From the NCBI RefSeq assembly GCF_002163675.1, contig NZ_CP019334.1, positions 1,312,001 to 1,376,000 of the forward strand: a stretch of 64,000 nucleotides of DNA, read 5' to 3'. Below, piece by piece: positions 53,971-60,888 of the stretch (the first letter of the stretch is position 1; the number at the start of each line of letters is the position of its first letter). Made by a program: the position numbers and the translations under genes. The DNA comes from Polaribacter sp. SA4-12. GTDB lineage: Bacteria > Bacteroidota > Bacteroidia > Flavobacteriales > Flavobacteriaceae. Under the pieces are notes generated by a model that was given only the letters and a program-made list of their open reading frames with translations, was not told the origin of the DNA and searched no databases.

Positions 53971-53982
53971 AACGTTATAAAA

Positions 53983-54099
53983 ACCAATGATTTAGACGGA
54001 ATTGCCGAACAAAAACTAATTTCGGTAACAAAAAACAAGTTAATTGTTTCAATAAAAGAACAAGGTTCTGAAATGATTATGGGAATGAAAAAACATTAA
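53983..54099 (+). pseudogene. C-terminal gene fragment, copy 2
   Basis: An open frame without a start reads NDLDGIAEQKLISV, then TKNKLIVSIKEQGSE and MIMGMKKH-stop. It is the longer version of the fragment at 51583-51654 and shows that repeat X was once the 3' end of a gene. No family recognised. Confidence 0.5.
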
Positions 54100-54170
54100 C
54101 AACACACAATAACTTGAATAAAAAATTGCTTTATAACACGTTGCCATTCACTGCAAAACGAACTCAAAAC
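54027..54170 (+). repeat. Spacer repeat X, copy 2
   Basis: Second copy of the repeat at 51583-51727, here after the SIR2 gene and 8 bases before the next small membrane-protein gene. Confidence 0.75.
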
Positions 54171-54178
54171 CAAATAAA

Positions 54179-54454
54179 ATGAGGAAATTAATAACAAATA
54201 GAAACTTGATAATTGTGAATTTTGGAATTGTATCTTACTTTATACTCATTTGGCTAATTAAGATTTATAAAATTGATTCTGTTTTAATCGGAGTTTTTAG
54301 AGAAATGTTGACAATACCATTTCTTCTTGCTCAAATTGTCTTTTTAGTAATCGGAATAAAATATTTAATAAAAAATAAAAGAAATTTAATCACAACATTT
54401 AGTGTTTTAGCATTAGCTATTTGTACAGTGATTACAATCGGAAGTTTCTTTTAA
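54179..54454 (+). CDS. Small membrane protein, three helices, unknown function (cassette copy 2)
   Basis: 91 residues: helix at about 10-27 (LIIVNFGIVSYFILIWL), helix at about 42-63 (MLTIPFLLAQIVFLVIG), KNKRN, and a last helix at about 70-90. It lies between copies of repeats X and Y as the 61-residue gene at 51750 does. The first two helices and the Lys-rich link are roughly alike in both proteins, so they may be distant relatives. No known family. Confidence 0.6.
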   Translation: MRKLITNRNLIIVNFGIVSYFILIWLIKIYKIDSVLIGVFREMLTIPFLLAQIVFLVIGIKYLIKNKRNLITTFSVLALAICTVITIGSFF

Positions 54455-54472
54455 AACAAAATATTGTACGGA

Positions 54473-54565
54473 ATTTAGCAAGTTGCGGAATTATTCACTC
54501 AATCTGAATTGAAAAAGTTTTCGGATTGAAACGCAGACTGAAATTACTCAAATGTTGAAAATTGA
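54473..54565 (+). repeat. Spacer repeat Y, copy 2
   Basis: Second copy of the repeat at 51943-52040. Its end contains the ATG of the 58-residue frame at 54552. Confidence 0.7.
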
Positions 54566-54728
54566 AAAACTAGAAATTAGAAAACGTATTAAAACTCAAT
54601 TCCGAAAAGAACAAAATAGAAATCTTTTAATAGGGATTATTTCTTTAATAATTACACTTGCACTTTCTTACTCTATCTGTTTTTATTTCATATCAAACCA
54701 AAAAAAGACAAGCTTAAGCTGCATTTAA
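54552..54728 (+). CDS. Small membrane protein, 58 residues, unknown function
   Basis: The start is very basic and helical (MLKIEKLEIRKRIKTQFRKE), followed by one membrane helix (NLLIGIISLIITLALSYSI) and a short polar tail with KKTSLSCI. The amphipathic basic start plus one helix is a real-protein-like layout. In repeat Y copy 1 the matching frame is cut to about 14 residues. It ends 52 bases before the ftsY terminator. Confidence 0.5.
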   Translation: MLKIEKLEIRKRIKTQFRKEQNRNLLIGIISLIITLALSYSICFYFISNQKKTSLSCI

Positions 54729-54780
54729 TTATCTACTAGTTCTTGCCAACCTGTAAAAATTCTCATCAATTTTAAACATA

Positions 54781-54816
54781 AAAAAACTCCTTTTACAATT
54801 TGTAAAAGGAGTTTTT
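54781..54816 (-). terminator. Strong intrinsic terminator of ftsY
   Basis: AAAAACTCCTTTTACA (54782-54797), loop ATT, TGTAAAAGGAGTTTTT (54801-54816): a 16-bp perfect stem with T-runs on both strands. It ends ftsY on the reverse strand and also shields it from the accessory region. Confidence 0.9.
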
Positions 54817-54840
54817 AGTTTTATATGAAATTTTAAAGTG

Positions 54841-55815
54841 CTACTTAAAAAAAGAATCTACAAACTCATGTTTGTTAAACACTTGTAAATCGTCTATTCC
54901 TTCTCCTACACCAATATATTTTACGGGTATTTTAAACTGATCTGAAATACCAATTACAACACCACCTTTTGCGGTACCATCTAATTTGGTAACTGCTAAA
55001 GAAGTTACTTCTGTTGCTAATGTAAACTGTTTTGCTTGTTCAAATGCGTTTTGTCCTGTAGAACCATCTAACACTAATAAAACATCGTGTGGAGAGTTGT
55101 CTACTACTTTCTGCATTACACGTTTAATTTTTGTCAACTCATTCATTAAATTAACCTTATTATGTAAACGACCTGCTGTATCTATAATAACAACATCTGC
55201 ATTTTGTTTAACTGCAGAAGTTAACGTATCAAAAGCTACAGAAGCAGGATCAGAACCCATTTCTTGCTTTACAATTGGTACATCTGTTCTATCTGCCCAA
55301 ACTTGTAATTGATCTATTGCTGCTGCTCTAAAAGTATCTGCTGCTCCTAAAACTACTTTTAAACCTTGTTTTTTAAACTGGCTTGCTAATTTACCAATAG
55401 TCGTTGTTTTACCAACACCATTTACACCAACAACCATTATTACATAAGGCATTTTATTGCCCTCTTTATCTACAGAAATATTTGGAACCGTAAATTCGGT
55501 TTCATTACCAAGATTGGTTTCAGACAATAAACCTGCAATTTCTTCACGAAGAATTTTATTCAGTTCATCTGTACCAACGTATTTATCTTTAGCAACTCTT
55601 GCTTCTATTCTATTAATAATTTTAAGAGTTGTATCTACACCAACATCAGAAGCTACTAAAATTTCTTCTAGATTATCTAAAACATCTTCATCTACTTTAG
55701 ATTTACCTGCAACTGCTTTTGTTAATTTACCAAAGAAACTTTCTTTAGACTTTTCTAGTCCTTTGTCTAAGGTTTCCTTTTTCTCTTTTGAAAATATTTT
55801 TTTTAAAAAACTCAT
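54841..55815 (-). CDS. ftsY: Signal recognition particle receptor
   Basis: 324 residues. The N-terminal helical domain starts at MSFLKKIFSKEK without the long acidic region of E. coli FtsY, as usual in Bacteroidota. GTPase motifs: GVNGVGKTTTIGKLA (G1), DTFRAAA, DTAGRLHNKVNLMNEL (G3), TKLDGTAKGG (G4), and the C-terminal GVGEGIDDLQVF. It docks SRP-ribosome complexes at the SecYEG channel. A terminator and a -7 box separate it from DUF4295, so it has its own promoter besides read-through from the ribosomal-protein genes. Confidence 0.96.
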   Translation of the reverse strand: MSFLKKIFSKEKKETLDKGLEKSKESFFGKLTKAVAGKSKVDEDVLDNLEEILVASDVGVDTTLKIINRIEARVAKDKYVGTDELNKILREEIAGLLSETNLGNETEFTVPNISVDKEGNKMPYVIMVVGVNGVGKTTTIGKLASQFKKQGLKVVLGAADTFRAAAIDQLQVWADRTDVPIVKQEMGSDPASVAFDTLTSAVKQNADVVIIDTAGRLHNKVNLMNELTKIKRVMQKVVDNSPHDVLLVLDGSTGQNAFEQAKQFTLATEVTSLAVTKLDGTAKGGVVIGISDQFKIPVKYIGVGEGIDDLQVFNKHEFVDSFFK

Positions 55816-55897
55816 TTTTATTTTTTATGCTATACAACAGTACGTTAAAAAACGTGCCAATTGTTGGTTTTGGTCAAATTGTCATTAAGGTAATACC

Positions 55898-55905
55898 CAA
55901 AAATA
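55898..55905 (-). promoter_or_regulatory. -7 promoter box (TATTTTTG) for ftsY
   Basis: Exact TAnnTTTG on the reverse strand, giving a leader of about 80 bases that has a small ACGTT/AACGT stem near 55852. Confidence 0.5.
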
Positions 55906-55921
55906 CATAATTATAAGACGC

Positions 55922-55956
55922 AAAAAAAACTACTTTCTAAATTAGAAAGTAGTTTT
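55922..55956 (-). terminator. Intrinsic terminator after the DUF4295 gene
   Basis: AAAACTACTTTCTA (55926-55939), loop AAT, TAGAAAGTAGTTTT (55943-55956): a 14-bp perfect stem. It ends the rpmB-rpmG-DUF4295 transcript. Confidence 0.85.
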
Positions 55957-55977
55957 CAATATTTTATGTAGTAAAAC

Positions 55978-56130
55978 TTACTTTTTAGCTAAAAAGTCGT
56001 TTACTTTTTCTGGTTGCATGATTGATTCTACAAAAGTGTAAGCTCCTGTTTTTGGAGATTTTATCATTTTGATAGCTTTACTTAATCTTTTTGAAGATGT
56101 CTGTAACGATGCTACTGTTTTCTTTGCCAT
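55978..56130 (-). CDS. DUF4295 protein (small ribosome-associated protein of Bacteroidota)
   Basis: 50 residues: MAKKTVASLQTSSKRLSK, MIKSPKTGAYTFVE and PEKVNDFLAKK. This is the standard DUF4295 sequence, which follows rpmG in most Bacteroidota. It is basic and short like a ribosomal protein. Its function is not established, but the fixed place next to L33 and L28 suggests a link to the ribosome. Confidence 0.9.
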   Translation of the reverse strand: MAKKTVASLQTSSKRLSKAIKMIKSPKTGAYTFVESIMQPEKVNDFLAKK

Positions 56131-56181
56131 TGTCTATGTTTTTTAATCTATGTGCTCTTTTCTGAGTTCTAGATAGTTTAA

Positions 56182-56364
56182 TTATTTAATTTCTTTGTGA
56201 ACAGTCATTTTCTTTAAGATAGAGTTGAATTTTTTAATTTCCATTCTATCTGGAGTGTTCTTTTTGTTTTTTGTTGTAATGTATCTAGATGTACCTCTTT
56301 CTCCTGAAGCTTTATGCTCCGTACATTCTAAAATTACCTGAACTCTGTTTCCTTTTTTTGCCAT
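56182..56364 (-). CDS. rpmG: 50S ribosomal protein L33
   Basis: 60 residues: [37 protein letters not shown] is the family centre (short: [12 protein letters not shown]), [13 protein letters not shown]. Full length and typical. Two of the four zinc-ribbon cysteines are absent, as in the zinc-free L33 form. It lies 27 bases after rpmB. Confidence 0.96.
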   Translation of the reverse strand: MAKKGNRVQVILECTEHKASGERGTSRYITTKNKKNTPDRMEIKKFNSILKKMTVHKEIK

Positions 56365-56391
56365 CTGTATAAAATTTTAAATCGCTTGAGC

Positions 56392-56631
56392 TTATTTAGT
56401 TAAAAATCCGTTAACTCTAGCTTCTTTTATAACTGCAGAAATACCTTTTCTGTTTATATTTTTTAAAGCTGATGCAGATACTTTTAAAGTAATCCATTTA
56501 TCTTCTTCTGGAATGTAAAAACGCTTGGTCATTAGATTAGCGTCAAACTTTCTCTTGGTTCTATTTAAGGCATGAGAAACATTGTTCCCAACCATTGCTT
56601 TTTTTCCTGTTAATTCACAAACTCTAGACAT
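56392..56631 (-). CDS. rpmB: 50S ribosomal protein L28
   Basis: 79 residues from the ATG at 56631: MSRVCELTGKKAMVGNNVSH, ALNRTKRKFDANL, RFYIPEEDKWITLKVSASAL and the end GISAVIKEAR. A longer frame begins at 56682 but would start 5' of the promoter-derived transcription start region and does not match the family. First gene of rpmB-rpmG-DUF4295. Confidence 0.96.
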   Translation of the reverse strand: MSRVCELTGKKAMVGNNVSHALNRTKRKFDANLMTKRFYIPEEDKWITLKVSASALKNINRKGISAVIKEARVNGFLTK

Positions 56632-56671
56632 CTTTTCGACAGTATTTATAGTGTTATCTCTAAACGAGGTG

Positions 56672-56703
56672 CAAATGTACAAATAATTCTAAATTTGAAC
56701 AAA
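56672..56703 (-). promoter_or_regulatory. Complete -33/-7 promoter of the ribosomal-protein genes
   Basis: On the reverse strand TTTG (56703-56700), a 20-base spacer, and TACATTTG (56679-56672). This is the best full match to the Bacteroidota -33 TTTG / -7 TAnnTTTG promoter in the window, with a leader of about 35 bases before rpmB. Confidence 0.75.
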
Positions 56704-56719
56704 ACAATTTCACATATTT

Positions 56720-57961
56720 TTAAAGAATTTCTTTTTGTAGAATTTCTAGTGATTTGCTTACGGTTCTATTGATAACCTTTTCTCTTGGTTGACCAAAATT
56801 AAATTCTTGTACTACCTCTTTAGTATCAGACACAAAAGCAATAAAAACAACGCCTACACTTTTATCTGTATCATCTGTTGTTGGTCCTGCATTACCAGTT
56901 ACAGCAATTGCATAATCTGTTTGTAGCTTTTCTTTAACTCCTCTTGCCATTTCTAACGCTACTTCTTTACTAACAACGGTATGTTTTTTAATCGTTTCTG
57001 GTGAAACATTTAATTGATTCATCTTTGTTTCTGCAGAATAAGCTACAATACTCCCTTTATAATAAGCAGATGAACCTGCTACTGAAACTAAAGTAGCTGC
57101 AATCTGTCCGCCTGTTAAACTTTCTGCCGTAGAAATGGTCGTATTACTTTTCTTTAACAACTCACCGACTCTTTTCTCTAAAGAACTATCATCGTCTAAA
57201 CCTGTAATTATTTCTGGTATTATTTTATAAACAGCATCCACTCTTTCATCTAACGCCTTTTCTAGAATTTCTTTGTTTTCGCCTTTGGCGGATAAACGCA
57301 GTCTAACTTTACCAAATGATGGCAAATAAGCTAACTTTATATAGGATGGTAAATTGTTTTCAAAATCTTCAATTCTTTCTGCAATCATACTTTCGCCTGC
57401 TCCATAAGTCATAATTGTTTTATGGATGATAAAAGGTAATTTAAATTGCTTCTGAATTCTTGGTAAAACTTGACTAGTAATTAAACCTTTCATTTCATAA
57501 GGAACTCCTGGTAGTGACACAAAGACAGTCTCGTTTTCATAAAACCACATTCCTGGTGCTGTACCAAAATCGTTTTGTAAATAAGTTGCTTTAGATGGTA
57601 GTTGCGCTTGTGTTCTTTGAATTTCTTTAAAAGGATGGTTTATCTTTTTAAAGAGTCCTTTTATATGATCTACAACTTCTGGATATTCTATAACCTCAAC
57701 ATCATTAAAAAACTTTGCAATTGTTTTTTTGGTGATATCATCTTTTGTAGGGCCTAAACCTCCAGTAATAATAACAATATCCACTCTTTCTTGCGCTTCT
57801 TTAAAAGCATTTAGAATGTGTTGTTCTTCATCTTGTATAGAAGTTACTTGATATACTGAAACTCCGATTTTATTCAATTGCTGACCAATAAATTGAGAAT
57901 TTGTATCTACAATTTGACCAATTAAAATCTCATCTCCAATAGTGATTATTTCTGCTTGCAT
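56720..57961 (-). CDS. cinA: CinA: molybdopterin-binding-like domain plus NMN deamidase domain
   Basis: 413 residues. N-terminal MoCF domain: MQAEIITIGDEILIGQIVDTNS (split: AEIITIGDEIL and DTNSQFIGQQL), IITGGLGPTKDDITK, PGVPYEMKGL. C-terminal CinA domain from about 255: ISTAESLTGGQIAATL, YYKGSIVAYS, KEVALEMARGVKE and AVTGNAGPTTDD. The enzyme removes the amide of nicotinamide mononucleotide and can act on ADP-ribose in NAD recycling. It has a divergent promoter arrangement with the esterase. Confidence 0.95.
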   Translation of the reverse strand: MQAEIITIGDEILIGQIVDTNSQFIGQQLNKIGVSVYQVTSIQDEEQHILNAFKEAQERVDIVIITGGLGPTKDDITKKTIAKFFNDVEVIEYPEVVDHIKGLFKKINHPFKEIQRTQAQLPSKATYLQNDFGTAPGMWFYENETVFVSLPGVPYEMKGLITSQVLPRIQKQFKLPFIIHKTIMTYGAGESMIAERIEDFENNLPSYIKLAYLPSFGKVRLRLSAKGENKEILEKALDERVDAVYKIIPEIITGLDDDSSLEKRVGELLKKSNTTISTAESLTGGQIAATLVSVAGSSAYYKGSIVAYSAETKMNQLNVSPETIKKHTVVSKEVALEMARGVKEKLQTDYAIAVTGNAGPTTDDTDKSVGVVFIAFVSDTKEVVQEFNFGQPREKVINRTVSKSLEILQKEIL

Positions 57962-57979
57962 ACTATATTATTATGCATA

Positions 57980-57987
57980 CAAAAGTA
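57980..57987 (-). promoter_or_regulatory. -7 promoter box (TACTTTTG) for cinA
   Basis: Exact TAnnTTTG on the reverse strand, 18 bases before the cinA ATG. Confidence 0.55.
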
Positions 57988-58010
57988 GGTACAAGAATCA
58001 ATATTTTAAT

Positions 58011-58018
58011 TAAATTTG
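58011..58018 (+). promoter_or_regulatory. -7 promoter box (TAAATTTG) for the esterase
   Basis: TAAATTTG ends 18 bases before the ATG at 58037 and covers the TTG at 58016, which therefore is not the start codon. Confidence 0.55.
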
Positions 58019-58036
58019 AGAATAAATAAAATAAAA

Positions 58037-58960
58037 ATGAAAGTCACATCTTATTTACTCATCATTATGTCCGTTTTTATAACTTCTTGTTCTTCAATTA
58101 ATCTAAAAAAATCTGAAGAACAATTAGTACGTGTTCCTTACACAAGTTCTTTAGACAATGCAGAACGTGAATACTTTTTATACTTACCAAAAGGATATGA
58201 AGAATCTGACAAAGATTGGCCAATTTTAATGTTTCTACACGGAAATGGTGAGCGTGGAAATGGTAAAAGTGAATTAGATTATGTACAAATACACGGACCT
58301 TTATATGAAGCTTGGGTACAAAAAAGAGATTTGCCTTTTATTATTATCGCTCCACAATTACATATGTTTGATATGGATAAATTAGGAATCGATTATATTA
58401 CAAATAGAACTACAGCATCTATTCCGAGACGATTAGAAGTTGGTGTTCCTACAAGACCAGAACCTAGGTTTACATCTAAAAAACTACATAGCCTTGTAAA
58501 TGACTCAATACCAGAAGTCACCATAAATTTCATTAATAAATATGGATGGAATAATGTACAAGAAGATTTAATAAACATGATAGACAATACACTAAAAGAC
58601 TATAAATCTGATGATAAAAGAGTTTATTTATCTGGTTTAAGTTTTGGTGGATTTGGTACTTGGCAAACTGCGAGTAAATATCCTGATAAATTTGCTGCAA
58701 TAAATCCTGTAGTAGGATATGCTTTTCCAGATTTGATAAAACCGATTGCAGAAGCGAAACTACCAATTTGGAATATTGCTGGCGGAAAAGACACAGCAGT
58801 ACCAGCAGAATATTTTTACACTGGAGTAAATAAATTAAAAGAGTTGGGTCATCATAAAGTTAGACTAACTGTTCATGAAGATACAGATCATGTAGAAACT
58901 TGGAGAAGAGTTTATGGTGGACAAGATATTTATGATTGGTTATTAAGTCATTCTAAATAG
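58037..58960 (+). CDS. Alpha/beta-hydrolase (carboxylesterase/LpqC-like), lipoprotein
   Basis: 307 residues from the ATG at 58037. Lipobox VFITSCSSIN. YFLYLPKGYEES, ILMFLHGNGERGNG (oxyanion region), VYLSGLSFGGFGTWQ (nucleophile Ser), NIAGGKDTAVP (Asp) and HEDTDHVETWRR (His) make a full triad. It is the intact relative of the frameshifted gene at 20541-21421. It hydrolyses ester bonds, maybe acetyl or feruloyl groups on polysaccharides; the substrate is not known. An extra segment of about 45 residues around residues 115-160 is missing in the other copy. Confidence 0.9.
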   Translation: MKVTSYLLIIMSVFITSCSSINLKKSEEQLVRVPYTSSLDNAEREYFLYLPKGYEESDKDWPILMFLHGNGERGNGKSELDYVQIHGPLYEAWVQKRDLPFIIIAPQLHMFDMDKLGIDYITNRTTASIPRRLEVGVPTRPEPRFTSKKLHSLVNDSIPEVTINFINKYGWNNVQEDLINMIDNTLKDYKSDDKRVYLSGLSFGGFGTWQTASKYPDKFAAINPVVGYAFPDLIKPIAEAKLPIWNIAGGKDTAVPAEYFYTGVNKLKELGHHKVRLTVHEDTDHVETWRRVYGGQDIYDWLLSHSK

Positions 58961-59055
58961 AAAACTTACTTCCCTATTCTATCAATATCTTCTTTTTGTG
59001 TATTTTTTTTTCTTTATTATAATATCAAAAGAACAAACTTTGACTTTGCACCTCT

Positions 59056-59095
59056 GCTACTTTGCTACTTTGCTACTTTGCTACTTTGCTACTTT
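59056..59095. repeat. Tandem repeat, five perfect copies of GCTACTTT
   Basis: Five 8-bp units without a mismatch, 5 bases before the stop codon of the next (reverse) gene and between two convergent genes. Partial older units (TTTGCACC, TCTGCTAC) precede them. Its copy number is likely to vary among strains by slippage. Confidence 0.9.
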
Positions 59096-59100
59096 CTAAC

Positions 59101-59709
59101 TTATTTAACTCTAATATTAAAAGCCTCTTTTCCTTCAATAATACCTTTTAAAACATCATTCTCTACAACTTTTCCAACTCCTGCTGGCGTTCCTGTAAAA
59201 ATAATATCTCCTTTTTTTAAGGTAAAATATTGAGAAACATAAGAAATTAGTTCATCGGTAGTCCACAACATAGCATTTGTGTTTCCGTCTTGAACAATTT
59301 CATCATTCTTATATAATTGAAACTTTAAATTTTCTAAATCGAATTGTTCCTTCGGATAAAACTCTCCTACAACTGCACTTCCATCAAATGCTTTTGCTTT
59401 TTCCCAAGGCAATCCTTTTTCTTTACATTTTGCTTGTACATCTCTTGCTGTAAAATCGATTCCTAAACCAACTTCATCATAATATTTATGTGCAAACTTT
59501 GCATCTATATGTTTACCAACTTTATTAATTTTCACCAAAACCTCTACTTCATAATGAACATCATCAGAAAATGGCGGAATAAAAAACGGATTTTTCCTTG
59601 GTAAAATAGCAGAATCTGGCTTTAAAAAAACAACAGGATTTTCTGGTCTTTCATTTGCCAATTCTTCTATATGTTTTGCGTAGTTGCGCCCAATACAGAT
59701 TATTTTCAT
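59101..59709 (-). CDS. Fumarylacetoacetate hydrolase (FAH) family protein
   Basis: 202 residues from the ATG at 59709 (MKIICIGRNYAKHIEEL); upstream in-frame codons lie in a repeat. FAH motifs: NPVVFLKPDSAIL, HYEVEVLVKINK (metal ligands Glu), GIDFTARDVQ, WEKAKAFDGSA, MLWTTDELISYVSQ and GDIIFTGTPAGVG. The family includes acylpyruvate hydrolases, oxaloacetate decarboxylases and tautomerases; this one is of the short YcgM/FAHD1 type. It follows purU on the same strand after a 172-base spacer. Confidence 0.9.
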   Translation of the reverse strand: MKIICIGRNYAKHIEELANERPENPVVFLKPDSAILPRKNPFFIPPFSDDVHYEVEVLVKINKVGKHIDAKFAHKYYDEVGLGIDFTARDVQAKCKEKGLPWEKAKAFDGSAVVGEFYPKEQFDLENLKFQLYKNDEIVQDGNTNAMLWTTDELISYVSQYFTLKKGDIIFTGTPAGVGKVVENDVLKGIIEGKEAFNIRVK

Positions 59710-59712
59710 AAA

Positions 59713-59760
59713 AAAGCCCATCTTAATCTTCCCGAAGGGAAGAAACACTCTTGTGTTAAT
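59713..59760 (-). repeat. Hairpin spacer element, copy 1 (before the FAH gene)
   Basis: On the reverse strand AACACAAGAGTG, then CTTCCC-TTC-GGGAAG, then GGGCTT and the ATG region. The same order of blocks occurs before purU at 60752-60800, with CCCC/GGGG in the hairpin. Confidence 0.6.
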
Positions 59761-59802
59761 TTTATACTCTTAAAATTAATTAACTTAAAATTTTATTTAG
59801 GT

Positions 59803-59879
59803 TAACTGATTACTGTTGACTGAAAACTGTTAACTGATTTACTCTCGACTGTAAACTGCCTACTAAAAACTGCTTACTA
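59803..59879 (-). repeat. ACTG-rich spacer repeat, copy before the FAH gene
   Basis: ACTG or AACTG recurs about eight times in 77 bases at irregular 7-14 base steps, directly after the purU stop codon. It is alike in place and wording to 60836-60887. Confidence 0.6.
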
Positions 59880-59881
59880 GT

Positions 59882-60751
59882 TTATTCACCTGCTTCTGGG
59901 AAGACAATTGCTCTATTTCCTGAAACAATTATTTGATGGTTTAAATGGTTTTTAACCGCTTTTGCCAATACCAATTTTTCTATATCAGCACCAATTCTCT
60001 TTAAAGTTGTTGGCGTACTTTCATGTGTTACCGGTTTTACATCTTGCTCAATAATCGGACCTTCATCTAAATCCACTGTTGCATAATGTGCTGTTGCTCC
60101 TATTAGCTTCACTCCTCTTTCATAGGCTTTTTTATAAGGATTTGCTCCTTGAAAAGCGGGTAAAAAAGAATGATGAATATTGATGATTTTCTCTGGATAA
60201 TGGTTGATAAAATCCGCAGATAAAATTTGCATATACCTTGCCATAATTACCAAATCAACTTCATTTGTGTCTAGCAATTGTATTACCTGAGCTTCTTGAT
60301 CTTCTTTTGTGTCTTTTGTAACTGGCAAATGATAAAAAGGCACATTAAACATATCTGCAATGTGTCTTAATTTATTATGATTACTAATAATCATGGTCAC
60401 ATTACAATTTAAACGTCCTTCTTTAGATCGCTCTAACAAATCGTATAAATTATGACTTGTATGAGAAACCATAATAGCTACATTTTGTTTTTTATCTCCA
60501 TAATTTACAGACCAATCGAATTTTAAAGGAGTCGCCAACTCTAAAAAGTTATTTTCTAAATCTTCTTTAGAAATATTTGTTCCTTCGGCATTTAAACGAA
60601 CTCTCATAAAATAAGTGTCTTCAATAGAATTTACGTATTGCTGACAACTTAAAATATTGAATCCTTTTTCATAAAAGAAACTGGTAATTTTTGCTACCAA
60701 TCCTTTTTGATCTGGACATTTTATTAAAAAAGTAACTACTTGTGATTTCAT
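59882..60751 (-). CDS. purU: Formyltetrahydrofolate deformylase
   Basis: 289 residues from the ATG at 60751. N-terminal ACT domain (FLIKCPDQKGLVAKITSFF split: KCPDQKGLVAKI, GFNILSCQQYV), C-terminal formyltransferase-like hydrolase domain: VAIMVSHTSHNLYDLL, MIISNHNKL, MARYMQILS, NIHHSFLPAFQGANPY with catalytic His and IGATAHY plus DEGPIIEQD. It releases formate from 10-formyl-THF and balances one-carbon pools. The chosen start excludes eight residues encoded by the hairpin repeat. Confidence 0.95.
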   Translation of the reverse strand: MKSQVVTFLIKCPDQKGLVAKITSFFYEKGFNILSCQQYVNSIEDTYFMRVRLNAEGTNISKEDLENNFLELATPLKFDWSVNYGDKKQNVAIMVSHTSHNLYDLLERSKEGRLNCNVTMIISNHNKLRHIADMFNVPFYHLPVTKDTKEDQEAQVIQLLDTNEVDLVIMARYMQILSADFINHYPEKIINIHHSFLPAFQGANPYKKAYERGVKLIGATAHYATVDLDEGPIIEQDVKPVTHESTPTTLKRIGADIEKLVLAKAVKNHLNHQIIVSGNRAIVFPEAGE

Positions 60752-60800
60752 ATAAGCCCCTTTTAATTTCCCCAAAGGGGGGAAATACTCTTGTGTTTAT
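60752..60800 (-). repeat. Hairpin spacer element, copy 2 (before purU)
   Basis: On the reverse strand AACACAAGAGTA, TTTCCCC...GGGGAAA hairpin (60767-60785), then AAGGGGCTTAT and ATG. Same element as 59713-59760. Confidence 0.6.
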
Positions 60801-60835
60801 TTAATACTCTTTAACAATGGAATATACTCCATTAC

Positions 60836-60887
60836 TTTACTGAAAACTGTGACTGTGTACTGAATACTAATTCACTGCCCACTGAAA
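60836..60887 (-). repeat. ACTG-rich spacer repeat, copy before purU
   Basis: Six ACTG/ACTGAA words in 52 bases right after the menB stop codon. Same arrangement (stop, ACTG words, AACACAAGAGT, hairpin, ATG) as in the purU-FAH spacer. Confidence 0.6.
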
Positions 60888-60888
60888 C

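Noticed and set aside
51583..54565. A true integron cassette array
   Set aside because: No integrase, no attI, and the palindrome ends do not meet the GTTRRRY rule; kept only as attC-like and cassette-like.
59056..59095. Possible CRISPR-like array
   Set aside because: Units are 8 bases and directly adjoining, without spacers, and no cas genes are present; it is a simple tandem repeat.
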